A stretch of DNA of 64,000 bases, from NCBI GenBank assembly GCA_910588855.1, contig CAJUSR010000008.1, forward strand, positions 62,001 through 126,000, written 5' to 3'. How positions within the stretch are numbered: the stretch's first letter is position 1; the number at the start of each line of letters is the position of its first letter. Position numbers and translations under genes: made by a program. Below the pieces are notes generated by a model that saw only the letters and a program-made list of their open reading frames with translations, was not told the DNA's origin and did not search any database. Source of the stretch: an uncultured Kineothrix sp. GTDB lineage: Bacteria; Bacillota; Clostridia; Lachnospirales; Lachnospiraceae. Shown here piece after piece: positions 17,670 through 26,678 of the stretch.

Positions 17670-18983
17670 CTATTTCTTTTCTGCCCTGATTACAAATTGG
17701 AACGCTTCAAACATCCATCTCTCGCTCTCATGCACCATTGCCATTATATTATCCAGCAGTTTCTCATGCTCTTCATTAATCGGATTCTTCCTCATAATTA
17801 CATTTTCCACGCTATATCCTGCATCCATAAACATTCTGGCCATTTCTTTAAATGTAAACATATGGATATGGGTTTTATCCAACAGCCCTATTTCTCCATA
17901 GGTAAAATATCCTTCCAGCAAATCCGCTACTACCGATATATTCATCACATTAGGGATACATGCTACAATGCTCCCCCCCTCTTTTAGAAATTCCCTGCAA
18001 TAAGATACAACACCAGACGGATTATGTAAATGTTCCAAAACATCCCCAAATAAAATATAGTCAAACTGCTGTTTTTCATAAGGAAGATGAAATTCCTCGA
18101 TATTGCCGACTGTTACTTCTGCAAAAGTCCCGGCAATTTGTGCTGAATTTTCGTTAATTTCAAATCCGTAGATGCTGGCATTCGGATATCTGTTTTTCAC
18201 CTTCATCAATGTAGCGCCGCAATCACACCCAATTTCCAAGACCGAAATAGGAGTATCTTTCTCCTCTGTAAACATATTAATCAAATGATCGTTTCCTTCT
18301 ATTGAAAAATAATGCATTCCCCACTTGTTCCGTATTTTGGGCACGTCTTCCCACACATTTTCTTCTGCAAAACTCTCCCCCTCTTTTTTCGCCGCCGCAT
18401 TTGCCACACAATAAAGCTGTCCCCGGGCCTTTATACAGGATACCAGATAATCCAAGACGGTAAAACTGCGATAGTTGTATATTTCATCCATTTTGCCATT
18501 GTTTTGGAAAACATCCCCGCGTATCATAACTACATTCACATCTAATTCCAACACGCGCTCAATATTATTACCCATATTATCCTGTTGGGCATAGCTCCCA
18601 TTTGTTTTTGCGTTCATTCCATCAATCAGCGGTCCTACTGCTGCAATTTCCTCTTTTGAATGCAGCACCTGTGCCAGCTTCCCAATACAAGAACCAACCA
18701 CAGTATATCCCGGCGAAAGCAACAAAATATCCCCTTCCAGCGTGAAATATTCCATCGCTTCATTTACTACCTTTCCCCAACTGCCTACATACCCTTCCTC
18801 TGTTGCATATGAAATATCCTCTTGTTTCGACAGCCATTCTTCCGTGCCATCTTCAGAAGCATTATCTACAACCACAATTGATACATTATTTATGTCATCA
18901 CATTGCCTGATAGACTCTATACTTTTTTGCAGCATCTCTTTTTCATTATGTGCTATCAACAAAACATTTATTTTTTGTTCCAT
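17670..18983 (-). CDS. GT2 glycosyltransferase fused to a SAM-dependent methyltransferase
   Basis: About 437 residues. Residues 1-200 are GT2-like: INVLLIAHNEKEMLQKSIES, VSIVVVDNASEDGTEEWL, and a GDILLLSPG strand. From about residue 225 a class I methyltransferase follows: ISVLEIGCDCGATLMKVKNR, YGFEINENSAQIA, FDYILFGDVLEHLHNPSG. GT2-methyltransferase fusions are known in surface-polysaccharide loci and couple sugar transfer with methylation. ATG 18983 has GGAGGAAG five bases before it; upstream ATGs at 18995, 19007 and 19016 do not. It sits 11 bp ahead of the first CgeB-like gene in the transcript. Confidence 0.82.
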   Translation of the reverse strand: MEQKINVLLIAHNEKEMLQKSIESIRQCDDINNVSIVVVDNASEDGTEEWLSKQEDISYATEEGYVGSWGKVVNEAMEYFTLEGDILLLSPGYTVVGSCIGKLAQVLHSKEEIAAVGPLIDGMNAKTNGSYAQQDNMGNNIERVLELDVNVVMIRGDVFQNNGKMDEIYNYRSFTVLDYLVSCIKARGQLYCVANAAAKKEGESFAEENVWEDVPKIRNKWGMHYFSIEGNDHLINMFTEEKDTPISVLEIGCDCGATLMKVKNRYPNASIYGFEINENSAQIAGTFAEVTVGNIEEFHLPYEKQQFDYILFGDVLEHLHNPSGVVSYCREFLKEGGSIVACIPNVMNISVVADLLEGYFTYGEIGLLDKTHIHMFTFKEMARMFMDAGYSVENVIMRKNPINEEHEKLLDNIMAMVHESERWMFEAFQFVIRAEKK

Positions 18984-19021
18984 TTCTTCCTCCATCGTTG
19001 TCCACATATTAAACATGAACC

Positions 19022-20146
19022 TTATATTTCTTCATGGGTTTCCAAATCCACATCCATATTTACAAAATATGGATTATAATAAACAAACAAATCGCAGATA
19101 GAAAACGGATAATTATTTTTCCATGCCACATAATTAAAATATGTTGTTTGGATTCCGTTCTTTTCCTCTTCTTTCTTAGTATAATCCCACCATTCTTCCA
19201 TCACTTTACACATTTGTAGGTCTTTATGGTTACGAACCATAATTTTGCTGTCAATCAATCCATTGTTCTCAGGATACCCTTCTTTCTTATAATTGTGTAT
19301 TTTTTTCCGTATTTCAATATTCCTGTCATCGGCACCCATATCCGTATATGACATATCCTGGTACATGCATTCTGCACTGCTTTGGGCAAAGCCTAAAAAG
19401 GAATTTCCATTGCCATAGACTTCGCAAAACAACTTTATTTCCCCAGCCACCTTGAAACCACGGTCAATCCATATACTATAATCATACTCCGGCAATATTT
19501 TATGCGACAGTATCATATACTTTGTGCGCAACATATCTTCATCCAAATCATCCGTATTTTCCAGCTTACGGAACTTCCACGCACCTTCCCTTTTTCCCCA
19601 CCGTTCTTCTTTATCCGTAAAGCATATGTACTCTATCTGCGAATCCAGGTTATCCGGCTGATATAATTCCTCTTCCCCAAACAGGCAGGTGTATACCGCC
19701 CCCCTTCCGGATAACAGCTTCTTATCTCCCTTTCCCAATCCCTTTTGTCTTTCCTGATGCAACCGGTATTGTATCTTTGCGTAAGCCTCCCCTATCTCTA
19801 TAATCTCCTTTTTATAAAGCTTCTCCTTTTCCAAACGCTCCTCGCCATTTAGCATAGCCTGCACCGAGCGGTAACTATACTCAAATAACTCGAGCAAATA
19901 AAGAATTTCCTCATTATCCCCCTTTTCCATCGCTTTCTTAAATCCATCCTGATATAATTGGGGAACTTTACAAAAGGCTTCATTATATTTCCCGTTTAAA
20001 GATTTCCAGAAAACACTTCCCATTGTAATATCTATCAATGTATAAACATTTTCCAACGGAAATTCTGCAGATTGAAAACCATCTGCTTCCACATATTTTC
20101 TTACCTTTTCTATCGTTTCAATAACTCTTTGATCCACTTCCTTCAT
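19022..20146 (-). CDS. TOD1/MUCI70 (DUF616)-like glycosyltransferase
   Basis: About 374 residues. The first 140 are helical and charged. The catalytic part starts GAVYTCLFGEEELYQP, followed by IEYICFTDKEERWGK, MLRTKYMILSHKILPEYDY and SIWIDRGFKV, the strand pattern of the DUF616 (TOD1/MUCI70) family of GT8-like enzymes. ATG 20146 follows the upstream stop codon by two bases with AAGGTGG ahead of it; ATG 20173 overlaps that gene. It lies between CgeB-like genes and is expected to act on the same glycan. The family assignment is by motif order, not by a search. Confidence 0.72.
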   Translation of the reverse strand: MKEVDQRVIETIEKVRKYVEADGFQSAEFPLENVYTLIDITMGSVFWKSLNGKYNEAFCKVPQLYQDGFKKAMEKGDNEEILYLLELFEYSYRSVQAMLNGEERLEKEKLYKKEIIEIGEAYAKIQYRLHQERQKGLGKGDKKLLSGRGAVYTCLFGEEELYQPDNLDSQIEYICFTDKEERWGKREGAWKFRKLENTDDLDEDMLRTKYMILSHKILPEYDYSIWIDRGFKVAGEIKLFCEVYGNGNSFLGFAQSSAECMYQDMSYTDMGADDRNIEIRKKIHNYKKEGYPENNGLIDSKIMVRNHKDLQMCKVMEEWWDYTKKEEEKNGIQTTYFNYVAWKNNYPFSICDLFVYYNPYFVNMDVDLETHEEI

Positions 20147-20150
20147 TGCC

Positions 20151-21341
20151 TTATACCACCTTTGCCTTATCATTATCTAAAATATCTAAAATAGCGCCAA
20201 TCCGGACATGATAATTATGATATTTTTTTACTTTTTCATATCCGTTCCTTGCAATTTCCTCACGTTCCTTATCATGCGATAAATAATATTCTACTTTCTC
20301 CATCAAATCCTCATAGCTGTCGTAATATGCGAAGTCTACCCCCGGTTCAAAGAAATCAAAAAAATCAGTCTGATAATTTGTCAACAAAAAGCCGCCGCTT
20401 CCCATAATTTCAAATGCCCTCAAAGGTATCCCGGAGCGGATTGTTTTTAATGTGATATTTAGATTTATCTTAGAGGCACGATAAACAAAGCATGTTTCCT
20501 TCTTGGTTCCTGCAATTCCTCTGTTATCAATCTTCGGCAGGGAGGGCGTCCTTTTTAATGTATATAATGCAACTTTATACTTTTCGGATAGCATAGATAA
20601 AATTTCCTGCCGCTCCATCACCGTAATATATTTTGCGAATATAGGGTAAGTGATACATCTTTCATAACCCATATATAAATCCGGATCCTTTTTCATTCCA
20701 ATCTCAGTCTCTATATTCTTCAATATATCTGGAACAGCAAGCATATCTTCCAATATAAAATTACCATACATATTTTTTTGGACCTGCATGCAACCATCTA
20801 CATAGCCTCTGGTATAGTCGTCCAACTGGCACATACTTTTATAAATACCATGCCGGTTTTCCGAATATGTAGACCCTACAAATGAAATCGGTACTTCATA
20901 CACTTCCCGTTCCTCATCGCTCATTTTATAGGAGTCATAACGCTCTACCGCCGCTGCCAAAGGCAGGTAATATACGTTAGTAAGCCCTTTTTGTTTCAAT
21001 TCATAATAATCGGTCTTGTCAAAAAGGAAAATATAATTATAAGGCGATGCAATGGTATAATGGTGTATGGAAAATAACACACTGTCATATACCCACGCTA
21101 CATATTTCACTTTTTTTACCGCACATGCTACTGAAACTAACGGAAAATAATCAAAGGAAAAGGCAAAATCATATTCTTGTTCCGATAATGCTTCTATCAG
21201 TTTTTCTCTGTCTCTAGGATCCCTATAATCTTCCATTTTTCTGTTGAACTTATATAAAACTACTTCATATCCCCGTTTGTCCAGTTCCTCTATTACATCA
21301 TTATTCCCAAAGCTTTCCCATAAAATAAATAATACGCGCAT
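20151..21341 (-). CDS. CgeB/DUF3880-type glycosyltransferase (copy 2)
   Basis: 396 residues with the same layout as copy 1: MRVLFILWESFGNND, YDFAFSFDYFPLVSVACAVK, VKYVAWVYDSVLF, then ISFVGSTYSENRHGIY and RAFEIMGSGGFLLTNYQTDF with NGYEKVKKYHNYHVRIG at the end. The divergence from copies 1 and 3 lies in the central acceptor-facing region, which suggests different acceptors or donors. The upstream ribosome binding site is weak (AAGAATCCG), so expression may depend on coupling with copy 3, which ends 7 bp before. Confidence 0.82.
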   Translation of the reverse strand: MRVLFILWESFGNNDVIEELDKRGYEVVLYKFNRKMEDYRDPRDREKLIEALSEQEYDFAFSFDYFPLVSVACAVKKVKYVAWVYDSVLFSIHHYTIASPYNYIFLFDKTDYYELKQKGLTNVYYLPLAAAVERYDSYKMSDEEREVYEVPISFVGSTYSENRHGIYKSMCQLDDYTRGYVDGCMQVQKNMYGNFILEDMLAVPDILKNIETEIGMKKDPDLYMGYERCITYPIFAKYITVMERQEILSMLSEKYKVALYTLKRTPSLPKIDNRGIAGTKKETCFVYRASKINLNITLKTIRSGIPLRAFEIMGSGGFLLTNYQTDFFDFFEPGVDFAYYDSYEDLMEKVEYYLSHDKEREEIARNGYEKVKKYHNYHVRIGAILDILDNDKAKVV

Positions 21342-21348
21342 CGGATTC

Positions 21349-22518
21349 TTACAACTCCTTCATATGTTCTATCATTATCTGTACTCTATCCGCATATGTA
21401 TGATTTGCCTTTACTTTATTATAGCCGTTTTCCGCAATACTTCTTCTTTCATCCTCATGGCATAAATAGTAATCAATTTTTTTCATCAAATCATTATTAT
21501 CGGAATAATATACATAATCTACCCCTGGTTCAAAGAAATCCAAAAAATCTGCCTGGTAATTGGTCAGTAAAAAGCCGCCGCATCCCATTACATCAATTGC
21601 CCTAAGTGGAATGCCTGTCCAAATGCTCCGAAGCGTCATATTCAAATTGATTTTCGTATTTTTAAAAACATATGGCATTTCTTTTACATAATCTACCGGC
21701 CCACACACCTCCACTTTATCCATGCCGGATATCTTATCTGCCGTATATAAACGAACCGGATGTTTTTCGGCAATCAACTTTAATATCTCTGCCCGTTGTT
21801 CCCCTGTTAATTTCCGGGCCAAAAAATAATTGGCATATATCCACGCATCCGATTCCCATTCATCTTCCCCTTTTTCTAACGGGCAAACCCTACGCAACTC
21901 TCCAAGTATATTCTCATCCAGCAATTTCTCCAAAATGAAATCACCGTACAAGTCCTTTTGAGCCGCCATAATAGCGCGCAAATATCCCATCGTATAATAA
22001 TTAACGTTTTTTAAATATTTATAAAAATCATGCCGTTCTTCCTGATAAACGGAACCTACAAAGGAAATATCCGATACATATTCGTCTCTTGCCCTTTCTT
22101 TCAGGCTATCATAATAATCCACTGGAGCTGCCAACGGCATATAATAAGCATTTTTTATCCCGCTTTTTTGAAACTCTATGCAAAGCGCTTTGTCAAAAAA
22201 GTAAATATGATTTGTTTCAAGCCTTGTGTATTTTGAATATAAGAGCATATACGGCATATCATATATCCACGATACATATTTCACGTTACATTCATTGCAT
22301 GCCTTTGCTGCTACAGGAAAGAAATTAAAGGAAAAGACAAAATCATATTCCTGCTCCCCCAAACATTCCTTCAACTTCATGCATAATTCCTGATTTTCCC
22401 TCATATCCTCTTTTCCAAAAGGCCATGACAAATATTTTACGGTACAATCTGATTTCTCAAATTCCTCCGTCATATATTCATGGGCATAACTATTCCAATC
22501 CAAAATAAGAATATTCAT
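21349..22518 (-). CDS. CgeB/DUF3880-type glycosyltransferase (copy 3), first gene of the minus-strand glycan run
   Basis: 389 residues. MNILILDWNSYAHEYMTEEF starts the GT-B fold; YDFVFSFNFFPVAAKACNEC and VKYVSWIYDMPYMLLYSKY follow; the C-terminal sugar-nucleotide domain has RAIDVMGCGGFLLTNYQADF and NGYNKVKANHTYADRV. ATG 22518 has TTGGAGAAG just upstream; ATG 22533 does not. It is the promoter-proximal gene of the run, 260 bp downstream of the flagellin stop codon. Since a terminator sits between, the run needs its own promoter or terminator read-through. Confidence 0.83.
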   Translation of the reverse strand: MNILILDWNSYAHEYMTEEFEKSDCTVKYLSWPFGKEDMRENQELCMKLKECLGEQEYDFVFSFNFFPVAAKACNECNVKYVSWIYDMPYMLLYSKYTRLETNHIYFFDKALCIEFQKSGIKNAYYMPLAAPVDYYDSLKERARDEYVSDISFVGSVYQEERHDFYKYLKNVNYYTMGYLRAIMAAQKDLYGDFILEKLLDENILGELRRVCPLEKGEDEWESDAWIYANYFLARKLTGEQRAEILKLIAEKHPVRLYTADKISGMDKVEVCGPVDYVKEMPYVFKNTKINLNMTLRSIWTGIPLRAIDVMGCGGFLLTNYQADFLDFFEPGVDYVYYSDNNDLMKKIDYYLCHEDERRSIAENGYNKVKANHTYADRVQIMIEHMKEL

Positions 22519-22647
22519 TTTCTTCTCCAACATATATAATTTTTATTATGCAAATAATATGCGTTTTAACGCTCACTCAAACCCAAATATGTCTGTGCCA
22601 GCGAACATTTCCTTTATACGTACATCCTAGCGAAGGACTATCCGTAC

Positions 22648-22720
22648 TTTCCTATATGGTAGAAAAGTGTCTTCGACACTTCAAATTTACGTCCTTCTGG
22701 CGAAGGAATTTCCTATATGG
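22648..22720. repeat. Dispersed intergenic repeat, copy A
   Basis: TTTCCTATATGGT is followed by the 7-bp-stem hairpin AAGTGTCTTCGACACTT and the hairpin TCCTTCTGGCGAAGGA, ending in a second TTTCCTATATGG. The same order of elements is found at 59048-59128. It lies between the CgeB-like run and the flagellin terminator. Confidence 0.75.
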
Positions 22721-22721
22721 T

Positions 22722-22753
22722 AAAAAAAGAGAGCTGGAAACCCAGCCCTCTTT
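22722..22753 (-). terminator. Rho-independent terminator of the flagellin gene
   Basis: Read on the minus strand, GAGGGCTGG, loop GTTT, CCAGCTCTC and then seven Ts. One mismatch in the stem. It lies 27 bp after the flagellin stop codon. Confidence 0.85.
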
Positions 22754-22779
22754 CATACCACTTTTTAAAAAAGTGAATC

Positions 22780-23601
22780 TTACTGAAGCAATGACAAAAC
22801 GCCCTGATTTGTCTGATTAGCCTGAGCCAACATTGCCTGACCTGCCTGAGCCAGAATCTGGTTATTTGCATGAGAAACCATGCTCTTAGCCATATCTGTA
22901 TCACGGATACGGGATTCAGCAGCTGTTGTGTTCTCAACGATGTTATCCAAGTTGTTGATGGTATGGTCAAGACGATTCTGAACCGCACCAAGGATAGAAC
23001 GCTGAGAAGCAACTTTCTCGAGGGAACTCTTAACAACAGCGAAGAAGCCATTAGCTACACTACCTGCTGTAGAACTCCAGTTCTGAGTCTTCAAGTTAGC
23101 ATTGATGCTGGAAGCTTTCATGCCAGAAATCTGAACTGACAATGTCTCGCCACATTCATTACCAACCTGGAAGCAGTATGTTCCTGCTGCGGACAATACT
23201 TTCTGGTCATTGAACCTTGTCGTTGTTGCAACACGGTCAATTTCAGATACTAACTGGTTGATTTCATCTGCAATATACTGTCTCTGTGTAGAAGTATATG
23301 TGCCGTTGGCAGCCTTTACTGTCAACTCATTCATTCTCTGAAGCATATCGGTTACTTCTGTAAGAGCACCTTCTGCAGACTGTACAAGAGATACACCGTC
23401 CTGAGCGTTTGTAGAAGCCTGGCTAAGACCTCTAATCTGACGTCTCATTTTTTCGGAAATCGAAAGTCCTGCGGAGTCATCTGCTGCACGGTTGATTTTG
23501 TAACCAGAAGACAGTTTTTCAGTTGTAGATGCCTGTGACTTTGTTGTGATTCCTAACATTCTGTTAGAGTTCATCGCTGTAAGATTGTGTTGTACTACCA
23601 T
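22780..23601 (-). CDS. hag: Flagellin
   Basis: 273 residues, the filament subunit exported by the flagellar type III system. The N-terminal D0/D1 part is canonical (VVQHNLTAMNSNRMLG; LSSGYKINRAADDSAGLSIS; LVQSAEGALTEVTDML) and so is the C-terminus (SILGAVQNRLDHTINNL; ESRIRDTDMAKSMV; QANQTNQGVLSLLQ). Almost no variable D2/D3 domain is present, so it is a short flagellin like Bacillus Hag. Two cysteines, Cys143 and Cys150 (TYCFQVGNEC), are unusual because flagellins normally lack Cys. The ribosome binding site AAGGAGGA and a GGA-loop hairpin lie in a leader of about 110 nt. It is the likely target of the glycosyltransferases and FliB downstream. Confidence 0.97.
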   Translation of the reverse strand: MVVQHNLTAMNSNRMLGITTKSQASTTEKLSSGYKINRAADDSAGLSISEKMRRQIRGLSQASTNAQDGVSLVQSAEGALTEVTDMLQRMNELTVKAANGTYTSTQRQYIADEINQLVSEIDRVATTTRFNDQKVLSAAGTYCFQVGNECGETLSVQISGMKASSINANLKTQNWSSTAGSVANGFFAVVKSSLEKVASQRSILGAVQNRLDHTINNLDNIVENTTAAESRIRDTDMAKSMVSHANNQILAQAGQAMLAQANQTNQGVLSLLQ

Positions 23602-23624
23602 AATTTATTCCTCCTTGAATATGC

Positions 23625-23642
23625 AGTGGCTTCCCTGCCACT
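23625..23642 (-). promoter_or_regulatory. Candidate CsrA-binding hairpin in the flagellin leader
   Basis: In the flagellin mRNA the segment AGTGGC-AGGGAA-GCCACT folds into a 6-bp stem with GGGA in the loop, eight bases before the AAGGAGGA ribosome binding site (23609-23616), itself a second GGA motif. CsrA dimers bind paired GGA motifs of this kind to block translation of Bacillus hag. csrA and fliW are encoded at 27460-28134. Confidence 0.65.
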
Positions 23643-23722
23643 TTTTTGATAGTGCATCTTCCGGGCCGTACGCTCCCTTTTTCTACACCATATTTTCTAA
23701 GTAATTGTTTTACTCATTTATT

Positions 23723-23749
23723 ATATCGGTTTTATTTTTAAATACTTTA
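23723..23749 (-). promoter_or_regulatory. Sigma-28 (FliA/SigD) promoter of flagellin
   Basis: On the minus strand TAAA (23749-23746) and CCGATAT (23729-23723) are 16 bp apart, matching the class III flagellar promoter. Transcription would begin near 23715 and leave a leader of about 110 nt. Confidence 0.85.
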
Positions 23750-23775
23750 CACCTAAATCTTAATTTTTTATTTTT

Positions 23776-24252
23776 TTATTTCTTTTTATCCATAAACTGC
23801 GGCTGAACCACCTGGGAACGGTTCATATTGCGGTAATAATTCAGAGCCGCTTTGGAATTTTGCCTTCCCTGCTTCAGTTCTTTCTTGCGGTTCAGGAAGT
23901 AATTGTCCGCTAATTCCTTGTTTCTTGCTTCCTGAGCCTGTACGGAAGCACCCATTTCCGTTACTTTCGTAATCAGCTTTTGTAAAGCAGCTATTTGGGT
24001 GGCATATTTCTCTTTCCCATCCAAAAGCTGTAAACGGATATGCTCATACAAGTTTTCAAAACCTTCATCCAGTTTATTTAAGTCGTCAATAAGCATGCCT
24101 TTCCTGTCAATAATCTCGTCAAATGCTTTCTCCGAAAAAACATCTTCTTTAAATAACCGCTCCTGCTCTTCGTTCATCTGACCAATTTTTTTCAGGACAT
24201 CCACTTTTTTATTCAGACTTTCCTCTAAAACCTGAAGATAATTTTCCATCAT
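23776..24252 (-). CDS. fliT: FliT-like flagellar protein
   Basis: 158 residues, almost wholly helical and charged (NYLQVLEESLNKKVDVLKKI; EIIDRKGMLIDDLNKLDEGF; QIAALQKLITKVTEMG). This is the pattern of FliT-like chaperones that follow fliD-fliS and hold the FliD cap protein before export. A conserved C-terminal AALNYYRNM segment is seen in clostridial members. Its ATG overlaps the fliS stop codon (ATGA), so translation is coupled. Sequence motifs alone are weak; position gives most of the support. Confidence 0.7.
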   Translation of the reverse strand: MMENYLQVLEESLNKKVDVLKKIGQMNEEQERLFKEDVFSEKAFDEIIDRKGMLIDDLNKLDEGFENLYEHIRLQLLDGKEKYATQIAALQKLITKVTEMGASVQAQEARNKELADNYFLNRKKELKQGRQNSKAALNYYRNMNRSQVVQPQFMDKKK

Positions 24253-24635
24253 ACTTTGCCCTTTTCCCTGTTAATCCGCATTACTTCTTTCCAAGTATCC
24301 CTCACGGAACGGATATGTTCACATACCTCCTGCAGAATTTCCACATCCTTTTTCAAATTCGCCTGAACCAGCCTCTGTTGAAGATAATTATAAATATCGT
24401 TAAAATGTTCCGCTACCGGATACTTCATATCCAAAGTAGCCTGCAGATAATCAATAATGTTTTCCGCCTTAACTATGTTATTATGCGATTTCTCTATATC
24501 CTTCTGCTCTATCCCATTAATCGCCATATTACAGAATCTGATAGCTCCCTCATACAACATTAATGTCAGCTCTGCCGGGCTTGCCGTCATAACCTTGCTG
24601 TTATTGTATTGTGCATATCCGTTTGTTAAAGCCAT
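24249..24635 (-). CDS. fliS: Flagellin export chaperone FliS
   Basis: 128 residues. It binds flagellin in the cytoplasm and stops early polymerisation; in Firmicutes it also links FliW and flagellin balance. NGYAQYNNSKVMTASPAELT and MLYEGAIRFCNMAINGIEQ are the family hallmarks. Ribosome binding site TTAGGAGGATG. It lies 6 bp after fliD and overlaps fliT by 4 bp. Confidence 0.95.
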   Translation of the reverse strand: MALTNGYAQYNNSKVMTASPAELTLMLYEGAIRFCNMAINGIEQKDIEKSHNNIVKAENIIDYLQATLDMKYPVAEHFNDIYNYLQQRLVQANLKKDVEILQEVCEHIRSVRDTWKEVMRINREKGKV

Positions 24636-24641
24636 ATGTTA

Positions 24642-26654
24642 TCATCCTCCTAATAAAGCCGATACCGCGCTTTGGTTGGACTGCATCTTAGCAAGCGCAG
24701 TCTCCATCGCTGAAAACTTCTTATACCATCTGTCTTCCATAGCGGTTAATTGTTCTTCCGCTTTCTTTATTTTGGTTTTATAATTGTCATAGTCGTCCTT
24801 CATCTTCTTATCGTCATAGAACGACCCGAAGCTTCTGATTCCATCTATGCTTCTGGATTGGCTGTCCAATTCCCTGTACAGGTTATTCGATAATTCGGAG
24901 AAAAACGTGATAACCGACTCCGGATCTGCTTCAATTGCAGCCTTAAGCTGGTTTTCCTTCATGCTTACCGACGCATCGTCTTCATCCCCATTGATATGAT
25001 ATGCATTTTTCTCATTCTCCGTTGAAGTAAACCATCCGCCTGTCTCAATCCCGAAATCAGCCAGATACATCTGCTTTCCATTGACCATAGCGCCTTGCAT
25101 CATTATAGTCTTCATGGCAGATGACAGAGTAGAAAGGTTGGAATCCCTGCGTAAAATAGAATCTTTAATTTTCGCTTCCCATTTTTCTACTTCCGTGTCG
25201 GACATACTGTCTTTTTCTTCATCCGTAAGGGGGTCATATCCCTTTGCAGATTCCGCATTGTACAGCTTATCCATTTCGTTGATTAATGAGTTATATTCTT
25301 TAAAGAAGTTTTTAATCTTATTATAGATACCGTCCGTATCCTGCCTCGTTGTCAGGGTAATATCATCTTTGGTTTCTGCCAGTACCGTAATCGTCAAGCC
25401 GTTTACTTCAAAGGTATTTGTCTCCGATGTATATGTTACCCCGTTCAATGTAATTTCAGCAGATTTCCCGATGGTCTTTTTCTCTGCAGTCGCTGCCGGC
25501 CTGGAGCCACTTACGATATCATTGGCTTCCTGAATCTTTGCTTCCACCTGGGCAGTTACTTCATTTTTCAGCGTATCGCTTGCTACTACATTGCCTCCAT
25601 CGTTCTTCAAATACTTATCTACGGAAGCAATGGATTGTTCCGTAGCGGAAAGCTGCTCTTTTTCCCCTTCGTATTTCTCAATAGCCGCCATCTTCCCTTC
25701 CAGCTTCGCCAACTCCGTCTTGTCGTCTTCGCTGGCGCTGTCGCCGGCATCTTTGATTTTCTGTTTCAGATTGTCAATATCCGTCTTCAGGTTCGCCTTG
25801 CCCGCAACTGCCGTATCAATGTCTTCTCCATATTCTTTCGTAAATCCCTCTTTGCTGCTATCTACCGCTTTTTGCTGTTCCTCTTTCGTTTTTACAAGAG
25901 AATCCTTCTGGCTGATATATTCCTTCAGCCTTCTTTCCGTTTCTTTTGTAATTAACGCCTCTTTATCCGCAGCAGACATATTGGCATATTTTTCATATTC
26001 CTTCATCGCATTTTCGTCATAACTCAAAATGCCAAGTTTGCTTAACGCATCTGTTCCTGCTGCATTTGCCCCTGTGATGGTGAAATCCGCCTCTTCTCCG
26101 CTCGTCTTAGCAGCGATATGGAATCTGCCGTTTTTCGCATCAAAGTTAGCTTCTACACCGGCTTCCTGTAATTTCTGCACGAAACCGTTTACTGTCATAT
26201 TCTCATCAATGGTAATATCCGTCGTCTTGTCGCCAACCGTAACGCTGATACGGCTTCCTTCCTGTATCCCTAAAGCATCTTTCAGTTTGCTTTCCTTTGT
26301 AATGCTTTTATCAAGCTTACCGCCTGTCAGGTAGCCGCTCTCTGCCATATGGGATACCTGAAGCTTCTGCGTAATATTCATCGCATCGCTTCCCGTCAAT
26401 ACCTTTACCGCAGAGTTATTGGAAACATCCGTAACTTTTTTGGCATAATCGGTAGAAAACCTCATACTGCCAAGAGTATTTTGAAACAATTTATAAACCT
26501 TGGAATTTAATTCCTTCCATGCGTCCTGCTTCCATTGTAAAGATGTTTGTTTTTTTCTAATATTGTCGGTCTTCGTCTTCTGCGCCTTTACTAACTCTGA
26601 AATAATGGACTCCGTATCCAACCCGGAATTCATACCTGTAATCCTAATTGGCAT
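24642..26654 (-). CDS. fliD: Flagellar filament cap protein FliD
   Basis: 670 residues. The exported cap that guides flagellin assembly at the filament tip. The FliD N-terminal domain begins MPIRITGMNSGLDTESIISE and continues KQTSLQWKQDAWKELNSKVY. A long Lys/Glu-rich coiled-coil insertion spans about 220-350. The C-terminal FliD domain has YNKIKNFFKEYNSLINEMD, a variable core, and ends in a coiled coil with MEDRWYKKFSAMETALAKMQ. The protein is longer than the 450-residue enteric type, which is common in clostridia. Ribosome binding site GGAGGGAAAG. Confidence 0.95.
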   Translation of the reverse strand: MPIRITGMNSGLDTESIISELVKAQKTKTDNIRKKQTSLQWKQDAWKELNSKVYKLFQNTLGSMRFSTDYAKKVTDVSNNSAVKVLTGSDAMNITQKLQVSHMAESGYLTGGKLDKSITKESKLKDALGIQEGSRISVTVGDKTTDITIDENMTVNGFVQKLQEAGVEANFDAKNGRFHIAAKTSGEEADFTITGANAAGTDALSKLGILSYDENAMKEYEKYANMSAADKEALITKETERRLKEYISQKDSLVKTKEEQQKAVDSSKEGFTKEYGEDIDTAVAGKANLKTDIDNLKQKIKDAGDSASEDDKTELAKLEGKMAAIEKYEGEKEQLSATEQSIASVDKYLKNDGGNVVASDTLKNEVTAQVEAKIQEANDIVSGSRPAATAEKKTIGKSAEITLNGVTYTSETNTFEVNGLTITVLAETKDDITLTTRQDTDGIYNKIKNFFKEYNSLINEMDKLYNAESAKGYDPLTDEEKDSMSDTEVEKWEAKIKDSILRRDSNLSTLSSAMKTIMMQGAMVNGKQMYLADFGIETGGWFTSTENEKNAYHINGDEDDASVSMKENQLKAAIEADPESVITFFSELSNNLYRELDSQSRSIDGIRSFGSFYDDKKMKDDYDNYKTKIKKAEEQLTAMEDRWYKKFSAMETALAKMQSNQSAVSALLGG

Positions 26655-26678
26655 ATATCTTTCCCTCCTTTTGAATTT

